From Branchiostoma floridae (lineage: Eukaryota; Chordata; Leptocardii; Amphioxiformes; Branchiostomatidae), in contig NC_049988.1 in assembly GCF_000003815.2 (NCBI RefSeq), positions 1,964,678-2,028,677 on the forward strand: DNA of 64,000 nucleotides. The letters are read 5' to 3'. Below are positions 48,516 through 58,838 of the stretch, in pieces (within the stretch, counting starts at the first letter, position 1; each line of letters begins with the position of its first letter). The translations under genes and the position numbers were made by a program. The notes beneath the pieces are model-generated. The model ran no database searches. It saw only the letters and a program-made list of their open reading frames with translations, and was not told where the DNA came from.

Positions 48516-51500
48516 TTGGGATCCTGTCCCATGGCAGCCCCTAGTGTACATGTGTGCGTGTGTGGAGGTACCTGCGCAGGTGTGTTATGGGTTCTCTCCT
48601 CTGCCTGGTATCTCTCATAGCCAGTAGGTAGTGTGACAATGGGAGGGACGCACGCCTTGGTGTGGTACGGGACACATTCTCTGGGGTGTGCCATGGCCAG
48701 TAGGTGTTTGGTAGTGTGACAAGGGAAGGGACGCACGCCGTGGTGTGTTACGGGTTCCCTTCTCTGGTATCTCCCATGGCCAGTAGGTGTTTGGTAGTGT
48801 GACAAGGGGAAGGGACGCACGCCGTGGTGTGTTACGGGTTCCCTTCTCTGGTATCTTCCATGGCCAGTAGGTGTTTGGTAGTGTGGCAAGGGGAAGGGAC
48901 GGACGCCTTGGTGTGGTACGGGACACATTCTCTGGGGTGTGCCATGGCCAGTAGGTGTTTGGTAGTGTGACAAGGGAAGGGACGCACGCCGTGGTGTGTT
49001 ACGGGTTCCCTTCTCTGGTATCTCCCATGGCCAGTAGGTGTTTGGTAGTGTGACAAGGGGAAGGGACGCACGCCGTGGTGTGTTACGGGTTCCCTTCTCT
49101 GGTATCTTCCATGGCCAGTAGGTGTTTGGTAGTGTGGCAAGGGGAAGGGACGGACGCCTTGGTGTGGTACGGGACACATTCTCTGGGATGTGCCATGGCC
49201 AGTAGGTGTTTGGTAGTGTGACAAGGGGAAGGGACGCACGCCGTGATGTGTTGCGGGTTCCTTTCTCTGGTATCTCCCATGGCCAGTAGGTGTTTGGTAG
49301 CGTGACAAGGGGAAGGGACGCACGCCGTGGTGTGTTACGGGTTCCCTTCTCTGGTATCTCCCATGGCCAGTAGGTGTTTGGTAGTGTAACAAGGGGAAGG
49401 GACGCACGCCGTGTTGTGTTACGGGTTCCCCTCTCTGGGATCTCAAATGGGCATGGAAAATGGGCCTTTAGTTTTCTATTACGAGTCTTATACAACACAA
49501 TACAATCACCTTGTCTGACTTCCTTGGGCACCTGGTATGCAGCAGTACCTCTTTCATTAGTAGAACGGCGATTCGGTACAGTCGCAGCATCGTTGCCCTG
49601 ATATAGTCTCTGGTTGTTCCCAGTCCTTGTGATTGTAGGAAGCGATGGCTCGGCAGCAGCGCTGTAAAAGCGGGTAGTTTCGCATTCTGGATCGTCAGAA
49701 GGTAGTAGAGCGGGCAATGACCAACAGGAAGCTGCATTTTGGTATTCTTGTGGCGTATGTGGGAGGGTAGGTAGGGGCCGCTGTGCAGCAGCGATGTGAT
49801 CTGGGATTTCAGTATACAGATGTGGGAGGCTGCACGTATGTGGGAGGGCAGGTAGGGGCCGCTGGGCAGCGGCTAGATGATCTGGGATCTCCCAGTAGGT
49901 GTGTGGGGGATCATCGGTGGATTGAATCGCCCGCAGATCTAAAGGCATTGCCGTACACGAGACAAGACCTGGTTGTCTTCTTCCTTGGCCGTTAGCAACA
50001 TTGTTCTGAAAGGCGTTGTTTCGTACCTTCAACAGAAAGGCTACAAAGAGTATTAAGGATAGAATCCCCACCATTGAGACAACGACTGGGACGAGAATAG
50101 GACTTGATTCTGTGTGTGGGTCATCCGCAATGGTCAACAAAGTAACAGTCTGCAGTGTAGACACAAATGACATTGTGGCTTGGACCGCAGTGAGAGTCGG
50201 GGATTTTTGGTCTTCTAAACTCGTATGAGGGACTGATGTCAGAAATCCAACGTCGTCTGTGTCATCACTGCGTGTGGGGCATGCTTTCTGGGGCTCTTTT
50301 GGGACTGAGGAAATGTTGAATGTCATGATAGATGGGTTTAGTTTGGAGAGAACCATGCAGGGTATCTTCTTCGTGTAGCCGGTGCTTGCGTGGATACCGA
50401 CTGTCCTTGTGTCCTTCGTGATGTCAAACAGAATGGCAACATCTGTCATGGTTGAGTTTCCTACACCCACAGATACTATTTGAACGACTGAGTTATCATC
50501 AAAGGCCACAGTGATACCGGCATTGTGTTCCCATACTAGTCTGCACTTATCTGGATAGTGTAGGGCCAGCTCGTATGGGGGAGCGTCGGTAGCGATGACA
50601 ACAAACCGGGGCAAACGGACGATCCTTTGCGGAGATAAGTGCGAACCGATACACAGCTCGGGAAAATCTTTTGATTCGTGACTAGGTACGCTCTGTTCTG
50701 AATCAAAGCTCCACGCAAGGGACTTATTCAGTAGGCCACTTGCGACACAGAGATAGAAGTGTGGCACTTCGACTGCGATGATCTGTGTGTTCGGGATGGT
50801 GTGTTTATGTATGGCAAGACTCCATACCATTTCATGTGGCGTTGTATCATACACTGTCATCAACCTGTCACCACCGACGCGCAGGTTTGACTCAAACTGC
50901 GACACCCGTGATAACCCCCAGTCTAGACAAGACAGAGGATTTTTCTGTAGGTTCAATTCATGGACAAGCATATCTTCGAACGCGCTTGGAAAGAGGCTTG
51001 CGATGTCATTTCCTCCCAAGTATAGGTACACCAGCATGGACAGTTCAAGGAACCAGTCAGAGTCTACCACCTGCAGCAAGTTGTTCTCTAGGTTCAGCAC
51101 GAAAAGTATGGACATATTTCTGAAGCAGCCAGGGTCAATCTTTGCTATTTTGTTATTGGACAAGCCCACATAACTGAGCTTGTCTACGCCAGTGAACCAA
51201 CGCTGCTTGACATGAGTCAACCTGTTGAAATCTAGACTCAACTTCTGGAGATGGCTATTCAGGGTGCCTTCCTCCACGTCTGTGATTTCGTCATCTAACA
51301 GGACCAGGGTCTCTACAGGGGAGTGGACAAATGGCTTCAACTTCTCTGTTGACAAAACGCCTAATGGATAACGTCTTATTGCGAGAGTTTTGTGACCCAG
51401 ACAGGACACTGTGCGATCGCCACGACTAGTATCGACACTGACCATACTTTCCTCCTGACCAGCACATAAGATACACGTACCTGGTGGGTTCTTAAAGTGC

Positions 51501-51640
51501 ACTGCCATTGCCTCATGCAAACATTCCAACCAACCAGCTCTGTTACACGGAAGGAAGCAGGGGTCTGACCAAGCTGCGCAGGCAGTCACCAGGATCAGAC
51601 AAGGAAGCGTCACCCTGACAAGTTCTCTCTGGAGAGCCAT
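48512..51640 (-). CDS. Intronless LRR transmembrane receptor with Pro-rich repeat tail
   Basis: One uninterrupted frame of 1,042 residues. Residues 1-23 are a signal peptide (LPCLILVTACAAW). A Cys-rich N-cap follows (Cys 28, 32, 40, 56, 59). Residues 108-235 hold about five or six LRRs with LxxLxLxxNxL spacing (LQKLSLDFNRL, LSYVGLSNNKI, LFVLNLENNLL, LVYLYLGGNDI, HELNLQKNPL). Residues 236-510 are an unrecognised ectodomain with N-glycosylation sites. A membrane helix lies at about 513-538 (ILVPVVVSMVGILSLILF). The cytoplasmic tail holds two EIPDH.AAAQRPLP.LPHT units, a polar stretch and, from residue 733, ten 28-residue repeats. LRR-transmembrane proteins without a TIR domain are expanded in lancelets and are usually taken as recognition or adhesion receptors; the ligand is unknown. 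Start: the ATG at 51640 precedes a perfect signal peptide. The tail has no kinase, TIR or death domain. Confidence 0.9.
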   Translation of the reverse strand: MALQRELVRVTLPCLILVTACAAWSDPCFLPCNRAGWLECLHEAMAVHFKNPPGTCILCAGQEESMVSVDTSRGDRTVSCLGHKTLAIRRYPLGVLSTEKLKPFVHSPVETLVLLDDEITDVEEGTLNSHLQKLSLDFNRLTHVKQRWFTGVDKLSYVGLSNNKIAKIDPGCFRNMSILFVLNLENNLLQVVDSDWFLELSMLVYLYLGGNDIASLFPSAFEDMLVHELNLQKNPLSCLDWGLSRVSQFESNLRVGGDRLMTVYDTTPHEMVWSLAIHKHTIPNTQIIAVEVPHFYLCVASGLLNKSLAWSFDSEQSVPSHESKDFPELCIGSHLSPQRIVRLPRFVVIATDAPPYELALHYPDKCRLVWEHNAGITVAFDDNSVVQIVSVGVGNSTMTDVAILFDITKDTRTVGIHASTGYTKKIPCMVLSKLNPSIMTFNISSVPKEPQKACPTRSDDTDDVGFLTSVPHTSLEDQKSPTLTAVQATMSFVSTLQTVTLLTIADDPHTESSPILVPVVVSMVGILSLILFVAFLLKVRNNAFQNNVANGQGRRQPGLVSCTAMPLDLRAIQSTDDPPHTYWEIPDHLAAAQRPLPALPHTCSLPHLYTEIPDHIAAAQRPLPTLPHTPQEYQNAASCWSLPALLPSDDPECETTRFYSAAAEPSLPTITRTGNNQRLYQGNDAATVPNRRSTNERGTAAYQVPKEVRQGDCIVLYKTRNRKLKAHFPCPFEIPERGTRNTTRRASLPLVTLPNTYWPWEIPEKGTRNTPRRASLPLVTLPNTYWPWEIPEKGTRNTSRRASLPLVTLPNTYWPWHIPENVSRTTPRRPSLPLATLPNTYWPWKIPEKGTRNTPRRASLPLVTLPNTYWPWEIPEKGTRNTPRRASLPLSHYQTPTGHGTPQRMCPVPHQGVRPFPLPHYQTPTGHGRYQRREPVTHHGVRPFPLSHYQTPTGHGRYQRREPVTHHGVRPFPCHTTKHLLAMAHPRECVPYHTKACVPPIVTLPTGYERYQAEERTHNTPAQVPPHTHTCTLGAAMGQDPK
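48610..49445 (-). repeat. 84-bp coding minisatellite with 3-unit higher-order structure
   Basis: Ten tandem units encode EIPEKGTRNTPRRASLPL plus VTLPNTYWPW (28 residues). Units 4, 7 and 10 are a distinct type (NVSRTTPRRP in unit 4), giving a higher-order block of three units. Single-base deletions in a G run (GGGAAGGG instead of GGGGAAGGG on the plus strand, near 48,969 and 48,719) make each block about 251 bp, not 252, and shift the reading frame. The second part therefore reads HYQTPTGHG and the last part HTTKHLLAMA. All three frames of the unit are stop-free, so the ORF survives both shifts. Confidence 0.95.
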
Positions 51641-51770
51641 TACTACAACTACGACCTTGTCATGTACAAGTAGCTTTTTAAAGCACTACAACTGCTTTCC
51701 TTTCTTGAGAGCCATCATTACAACTACGGCCTTGTCATGTCGGCCTTTTAAAGCACTACGACTGCTTTCC
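51631..51770 (-). repeat. 75-bp tandem duplication spanning the LRR start codon, with upstream ORF
   Basis: The block containing GAGAGCCAT, ACAACTACG, CCTTGTCATG, TTTTAAAGCACTAC and CTGCTTTCC is present twice at a 75-bp offset. The downstream copy (gene sense) carries the real ATG at 51640. The upstream copy carries ATGATG starting a 10-codon frame (MMALKKGKQL, then TAG) about 75 nt before the main start, if this DNA is transcribed. The TTTTAAAG blocks are weak TATA-like candidates. Confidence 0.75.
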
Positions 51771-54700
51771 AACAGAGACACAGGCATTCACCAGGTTCTG
51801 ACGACACAACTTGATGTCCTGACATGCACAACTAAACAAAGCTACCCCAACATGCCACATCTCAACCCAGACTCGGGTTGGACACTAACCTGTTCACACC
51901 GATCTGCAGAAAAGGAAAACTAGCCAAGCTGTCTGCGGAAAGAAAAGGTACTTCCCTATCCTCCTCTACACTCCTCTACTCCACACCTCCAACTGTTGCG
52001 CTTCCCCTGCTGTTTTGCCCAGACAGTGATGAATTGATCTATACCGCTGATGGGAAGACGTCGGTGCCTCAGGCTGGAAGGAACCTTGACAACATGCTGA
52101 TATTCCGACTAATTTCCACGAACCAGTTCTCTCCACTACTCTACGCACACCGGAGATGAACAAGGAAATATTGCATCCACAAGCAAAGCACACTCAAACT
52201 CAGACGGCCGCGTGGTATCAAATCCATGCGAAATCATTTGTCACTATATGCAACACTGCCCTAACCACACTCAACAGAGATCTTCCCTCTTCGTCAATTT
52301 GAGAAGACTGGTAGGTTTTGATATGGACAATCTATCCGGCGACATTTTAGTACAGTTCCTTTTAAAAGGATCTTCTTTTCTGTCCTCTGCAGAAAACTGA
52401 AAAAATATTCATGTTTGTGCAAACTTTCTTATTAATTACCAATCGGTAGCTGTCTCAGAAAAATGTTCATATATTTATTGTTAGAATAATTATATAGACA
52501 GTTTTCTGAGAAAGCTACCGATTATCCAAAAACGCCTAATGAACATTTTACGTTAGAACATTAGAAACGAGAGTTCCACGACCCCATACCTTCGCCAAAT
52601 GATTTTACATTTTACTGCTTTAACTGCTGTATTAATTGTGTTTGCCATTGATTATGGTTCCAATTTTCATAAAATATATAACATATAAATCATCGCCCCC
52701 ACCAAACAACAGACACGATTACTCTATGTTAAGAAAGAAGGCTTTTATCGTATTTTCTGATAATTTATGCAAATTAGAACCTTATTTGCAAAATTAATGT
52801 TCAACGATGTATACCTGTATATAACTTTTAAATGCTACGTGTAAGAAGTTCCCGGCATTAACCAAAATGACATTATAGTATTTTCTCATTACTTATGCAA
52901 ATTAGGTCTTTATGTTGCATAATATCTATCTATCAATATTGTTCTCTTTCTCAGTTACAAATGGCACATGTTGCAATGGTCTTATAATTGAACTAAACGT
53001 GTTTAGACAGATGTCTAATAATTATGCAAATTAGATTCTAATTTGCATAATCGATATGTAATTGTATAAGACATCATTTTAGCTATCTACATACCAAAAA
53101 TCATAACAATCCCCTTCTTGAGTTATTCCATTCAGAGTCTGACACTTAACCTGTCCTGCAGTTCCAAAACAAGCCGGTAGGGAGCCCAAACCTTAACCAG
53201 TTACTCTTGGCATCAAGAGCATGTCCAGAACTCGAAATATCATACCCAGAAGTTCTGCTGCAGTACCGTAACAGGTCGCTAGGAGGCCCAAAATCTGTTA
53301 GATGTCAGGTGTCATCAAAACAAACTTCCAAATATCAATACAATCCATCAAGGCGTTCTCGAGTTATGCTGGTCTTCTATTAGATAGATATATACTATTA
53401 GATAGATACTTAGATAGATACAAACTCTACCTAAAATATAACCTTCTTGGCGAAGGTAATCATGGTTAGATATGTTGTTTCCGTGAAGGTAGCTTCTTTG
53501 TACATATTTTTTGTCCAGAACGCATTGTGAAGGCTGCTTGCAGTAATAGTACAAAATGCCAGGCGACGCTTTGAATGCACTGTACTTATTCCCAACAGCA
53601 ATTAGCTCACACTGACTTTAGTATATGAATGGCATCAAATCATGCATTGATTTTCGTAATTTTCCCACTGACCATACTGTAAATTGTACAAGCTGCAAAA
53701 ATAAGCAAATATATATATTAAGATGCCCTAAATTGCCAAAAGTTATATGTGAAAAGGGATAATAATGTCCAAAAATGTCTATTTCGGTATTGTGAAATAT
53801 ATTACATTTGTAGTAAATTATCCCTTGCACATGGAAAATTATTGGTCGGGTCGTGGTAAAATAATTAGTATGACATTTTTTTGTAACTTCCTGTTGTGCA
53901 CTCAAAACTGGTGCAAGTAATATTTCTTTGCCATGTTTATCAGTACAAGTAAGGTTAGAAATACGTTTTAAACCCGAGCAAAGTCTTGCAGTACTATACA
54001 AGAATATATGTCGATGGAAATTGTGCGAGGATGGCTGGAAGTTTGAAGTCTTATAATCGATATAAAATAGCCACTCATAAAAAAGGGAACTACCAATTAA
54101 GTGCCAAGTGAAATACGTAGGTATAAATCAATTCAGTAATAAAATAAGCCTAAAATAAAAGGATAGATTGACGTATATAAATATAAAACAGTCAGCACAA
54201 AAGTTACGTAGCATATATACGGCGTACAACATAAAGTTGAATAGGTCCAGCTTCACACTGGTAAGTAAATGACTTAATTTCACCAACATTTTACATCGAG
54301 TTCATTTGAATATCATTTTTATCATTAAATGTACACAAAAATATTGTTGCAAACATTTCTTCCCTTCTAACTCTGACCATTAAAGGCCTCGAATATTTTC
54401 ATTTGTCCCAAAATTTACCTCTGTGAAACACAGGATAACAAAATTTCACAAAATCCTTTTAATCACTTTCTATTGCAGCGTAAAAAATACACCTCATTTC
54501 GATTCCTAAATTTTTCTTTTCAGTGACAGCATTATATATTCTCCAGGCTTTGTTGCACTAGTGCTTTGTTAAACTAACATGTAAACAGTTACAATTTGGT
54601 TGGTCGATGAGAAGGGTTTCAAGAAATGACATATCAAGGTTATAAGGTGAATATAGAGCCTTAGAATTTACTCGCCACTAGCGACAATCCCCAACAATGC

Positions 54701-56604
54701 AGCGAGTTTCGCAATGTTTTAACATCAAGGTATAAGCTATACAATCATAGAAAACAAAAAGTAGTACTTCATAACGCCCAAGACTGTTGTCGTCTGTATG
54801 AAGTCTAACAGATTTTTGCTAAGATATGTATAAGTCTCCCACTGTTATAACACAACATTAAGGTGTGAGTTACAAAATAACAGAAAACAATTAAATGCTC
54901 TGGACTTGCATCAGGCACAACATCGTTAATGTTTTGTCTATATGGAGCCTGGCTTTGGCTAATACGGAGCCTAACAGATATTGCTAAGATATGTTGTTCA
55001 TCATACTTTACTCGCAATTCTTCCACTGATGCTGATTATACACAGCAGTTATGGCGCACCATTCTTTATCCCAGTCCACCTTGGTGCAGGAGTGGTAGGT
55101 CTTCTTCTTGTACACGAACGGGAAATGGCAGTCCGCTGGGGAAGTGAAAGAAAGCGTTGGACCGTTTTTTTTTTTTAATGATTCAAGGCGTGATGTCTTT
55201 AAGAGAGCTTAAATTTTCACGTTTTCATGGTTTTGCACATGGAACAGATGAAAAAGGATTGTCATTGTCGGCTAGCTGGGGGGGGGGGGGTCATTTTCAT
55301 ATCTGCCGCGGCCTAGCGAAAACCTATAGACGCGCTCTATTTCTGTCGGCCCACGTCACACGTCGTATTCCTATCTGATTGGCTATGGTCAGTACGGGTG
55401 ATACAATTAAAGCAGCAGGATGAGCGTTGCTATCACAGTAGTTTAGTTATGTAACCATGCCGGTTATTTTCATAAAAAACGGCAATCCTTTCGCCAGGAA
55501 ATATACGTAGCATAGTGCCTTACAGAATGCAGATTTTGAGATAACATCTCTTTGAGTTTACATCTGCCATAATCGCCTGCGAAATTGCATCAATTACGTA
55601 CGTACAATTTTAGTGGCGGAAGCCGTGCTACAGGCTTCAAGTTCAAGATAGACAAATTTTACGTATTTCACATGGTGCGGAAAAGGGTTGCTAAGTATCA
55701 CCCTAAGTTTCAGAGATTTCTGACAAAGAATAGTCTCTTGGGGACAGTAGTCTCTTTCTGTCTGAGTCAGCAGATTGTACCATTTCTTCCTTTAAGTGCC
55801 ACTTTTTGCAAAGCAATATGGAGCAAAACCATAGCCTTAGACCTCCACCATAGCCCTCAACAGTTCACAGAGTTAACTATCCCCAGAGGACCATTCATGG
55901 CAGAACACCGGACGCGGCATGCTCACAAATCCATTACAAATATTTGCCTCTGTGAACGTGTATGTGTAAAATACTATATAGAATTGTTTGGTCTTTAAAT
56001 TGTGTAAACTGAACCTGTGCTTTATATTTTGTCTGAGCCTTATACCTCTTCCCTCATGACCTCAATACAAAGCGGTCTTCAGGACGATTTGAGCTTCCAT
56101 GAAGAAACAAACAAACAAACAAACAAACAAATCAATCATAATCTCTAATATGCCCTTGACCTGTCTGTGCAACCTGCACTGCTAATTAAAACAGTCAACT
56201 AGAAACGTGTCTGAGAGACATCGAAACGTCAGCAAGCTATATGCAAAGTAGTAAAAAGTGGTAAAAAGAATCCTCCCATTTTCTGCCAACCTGATTAAAT
56301 TATTGTCGTTGACAATGAAAAGAGCCATCTACACGACCAGAGGAATAAGAGGAAAACCATTAGGATCTCTCATCCAATGGCCATGTGGAATATAAAAATA
56401 TTACCGTCCTAAGAAGTACGACTAAGAACATGACCTACCATTCTTGTAAAAGCACCAGGGGTATCCTTGAGTTGAACTATCAAAGCAGCATCCACGCTGA
56501 TGACACTGATCTGGAGTTATACCTCCCCATCCGCAATCCTCTCGCCTTGTGTGTTTGATACGGCATTCATCAAATGGTATTTCTACAGTAATGTACGTAT
56601 CAAA
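51771..56604. other. Gene-poor region with small inverted repeats and microsatellites
   Basis: No recognised exon on either strand. It contains a short inverted repeat at 52440-52525 (ATCGGTAGC and GCTACCGAT arms with CTCAGAAAA/TTTTCTGAG), a G run of 12 near 55,278, and an (AAAC)n tract near 56106-56131. A CATCGAAACGTC motif near 56,220 resembles retroelement 3' regions. Open frames are short and lack domain signatures. Confidence 0.55.
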
Positions 56605-57687
56605 CTAGAAAGGCCGACATTTGCTTAGGAGCAAATACAGCATATTGCAATCCATCTTCATCCTTGAAAAAATCCCAAAATTCAACAATTTGAAGTAATG
56701 TTTGCTCAAAGGGAAAATGAAGTACTGTGGGCACTTGTCCTACACACCTTCATGCCGAATTATAGGTCATTTGGTTTCAATATAAGGGCATAGGAGCCAA
56801 ATATATACATTTTTTAGTTAAAAATGACTAAAAATCCCAAAATAACTCATTTCATAAGTGCTCTATGAAGAAAGTGTTGATGGGGTCCTGTTGTCATATG
56901 TCCAATTTACCTTTGTACCAAATTTCAGGTCATTTGGTTTACAAACAAGGGCAAAGAAGCCAAAAATATACATTTTTAGTCAAAAATGACTGAAAACCCC
57001 AAAATAACTAATTTTTGAAGTGATCTATGAAGAAAGTGTCAATGGGGTCCTGTGAGCATATATTCAATGCACCTCTGTACCAAATTTCAGGTCATTTGGT
57101 TTCTATACAAGGGCATAGGAGCAAAAAATATACATTTTTAGTCAAAAATGGCCAAAAACCCTGAAATAACTCATTTTTGGAGTAAACAATGAATAAAGCG
57201 TTGATGGGATTCTGTGGTCATATGTCAAACGCACCTATGTACCAAATTTCAGGTCATTTGGTTTTAATACAAGGGTATAGGAGCCAAAAATATACATTTT
57301 TAGTCAAAAATGGCCCAAAACCCTAAAATAACTCATTTTTGAAGTAATATATGAAGAAAGTGTTGATGGTTTTCTGTGCTCATATGTCTAATGCACCTCT
57401 GTACCAAATTTCAGGTCATTAGCTTGTAATACCAGGGCACAGGGGCCCAAAATATACATATTTTGTCTAAAAATGACCAAAAACCCTAAATATCATAAAT
57501 TCTAAGGCCTCTATCAAGAAAGTGAAAAAAACGTCTGGGGGTATTTGCTATTTCTACCACTCTGCCAAATTTCAGCTCATTTGGCCAAAAAATGAAAAAA
57601 TTAATCCCATTTGAAGATTTGACAGGAGGAGAGACAAAGAAAAAGCAATATATTGCAATCCCATACTATGTATGGATTGCAATATAA
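56605..57687 (+). mobile_element. Near-complete hairpin-ended repeat element with 162-bp tandem core
   Basis: Starts with the family tip (AAAGGCCGACATTTGCTTAG, stem-loop) followed by CATATTGCAATCCAT. The core has CAAATTTCAG at 56919, 57081, 57243, 57405 and 57566 (spacings 162, 162, 162, 161). It ends with GAAGATTTGACAGGAG, then ATTGCAATCCCATAC, TATGTATGGATTGCAATATA. The end motif is the reverse complement of the start motif and also forms a local hairpin. Other copies in the window carry TTTCAGCC/GGCTGAAA in the same places. No protein of its own; non-autonomous. Confidence 0.8.
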
Positions 57688-57784
57688 AAACGATTAAACG
57701 AACCGATACATATTCAGAAGTATAGCAAATTGAAATCACTGTTTAATAAACCATATACCGTAACATATATAGTACCTATGGACA

Positions 57785-58078
57785 AGCTAAACTTTACCTA
57801 ACCAACACCAGAATTGGTTGGGACTTGTATACCCCAAATTTTTAGCCGACTCCGTCAGCCTTGTTTACGGAATCTACATCTACCGTCCATCCCTGAACAA
57901 AGACGGGGGTTGACACAGGTTATCTGGCATTTACGACCATCTGCTGCAGTCATCTCTGACGTCACGTCCGGAAGCTACAGTAGACTGGTTCATTCCGTGA
58001 ACAAGTCTGATGGAGTCGGCTGAAAATTTGGGGTAAGTACCAATCCATTTTGGTGTCGGTTAGGTAAAGTTTAGTTTT
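57785..58078. mobile_element. Foldback MITE, arms of about 75 bp
   Basis: The left arm begins CTAAACTTTACCTAACCAAC and contains CCCCAAATTTTTAGCCGACT. The right arm is the approximate reverse complement, ending TCGGTTAGGTAAAGTTTAG. About 140 bp separate the arms. It lies just downstream (gene sense) of the sushi gene. Confidence 0.8.
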
Positions 58079-58137
58079 ATCCTTGATGTCATTTACCAAC
58101 ACAGATGGACTTTCATGCTAATATATAGTACTACATC

Positions 58138-58797
58138 TAATTCATTTAGATTTAATACAGGGAACAGATTTGGGTAGAAATAAGCGAATGAAATTGAGTC
58201 AATCTATAAATATTACATTTGCTCTCTTGTCCATTACTGGTGATGTACGTTCTGCCTTCATAGGTATGAAAGCCAGGGTCATTGTATGCAAACGACTGTG
58301 CCCAAACGGTGAAACCTTCCAGCACTGTGAAGATAACAGCAAAACCCTGGTAGTAACTGTAGTCTAGCATTATAAGTTCTATGACCGTTGAAGACTTTAG
58401 ATAGATTAAGTTCATAGCTTATCCTATAGTGAAGTGAAAAGCTGAGTGTTTCCACAGAAGAAAATTATGATTATTATGATTGTATCGGTGGTCTGCTAGT
58501 TGTTATAACTAATATGAGTTTGTGTATCTCACACGATGGACCATGTTTAGCTTGTTTTGTATAGTTCACAACCACCAGAGATACAATGCCATTATAAAGC
58601 TTTGCTGAAAAGTGGTAGTACTTGTCACTCAAATGACTTTTTTGGTCTCTGGTCTTTAATTTTTGGGTCCGAATCTTACATAGTGTATCTTAAACTCAAC
58701 ATATTGGAAAAATATTACTTTAATTCATTTAGAAGTAATACAGTGAACAAATGTGGGTAGAAATAAGCGAATGAAATTGAGTCAATCTATAAGTATT
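58138..58797 (-). repeat. Direct repeat pair of about 75 bp near the sushi gene 3' end
   Basis: Two copies (58138-58214 and 58721-58797) share GGGTAGAAATAAGCGAATGA, AATTGAGTCAATCTATAA and a preceding TTCATTTAGA, with few differences. They are 583 bp apart. The left copy overlaps the end of the candidate terminal exon at 58152-58324, so the right copy may be a duplicated remnant of that exon end. Confidence 0.75.
58152..58324 (-). CDS. Candidate terminal exon of the sushi gene
   Basis: Downstream (gene sense) of the last sushi exon there is an acceptor TTATCTTCACAG. In the phase the sushi donor needs (one leftover base), about 56 codons follow to a TAA at 58152-58154. The frame includes FAYNDPGFHTYEGRTYITSN. 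I do not recognise a domain. An alternative acceptor (CTACCAG) a little upstream gives another short open frame, so this exon is only a suggestion. Confidence 0.35.
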
Positions 58798-58838
58798 GCT
58801 TGAGGCTAGTTCTTTCATTTTTCGAATTATTTACTAAC

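Noticed and set aside
48832-49446. 204-codon minus-strand frame in the LRR tail with its own ATG
   Set aside because: It is an alternative frame of the 84-bp coding repeat. The main 1,042-residue frame with signal peptide, LRRs and membrane helix explains the region.
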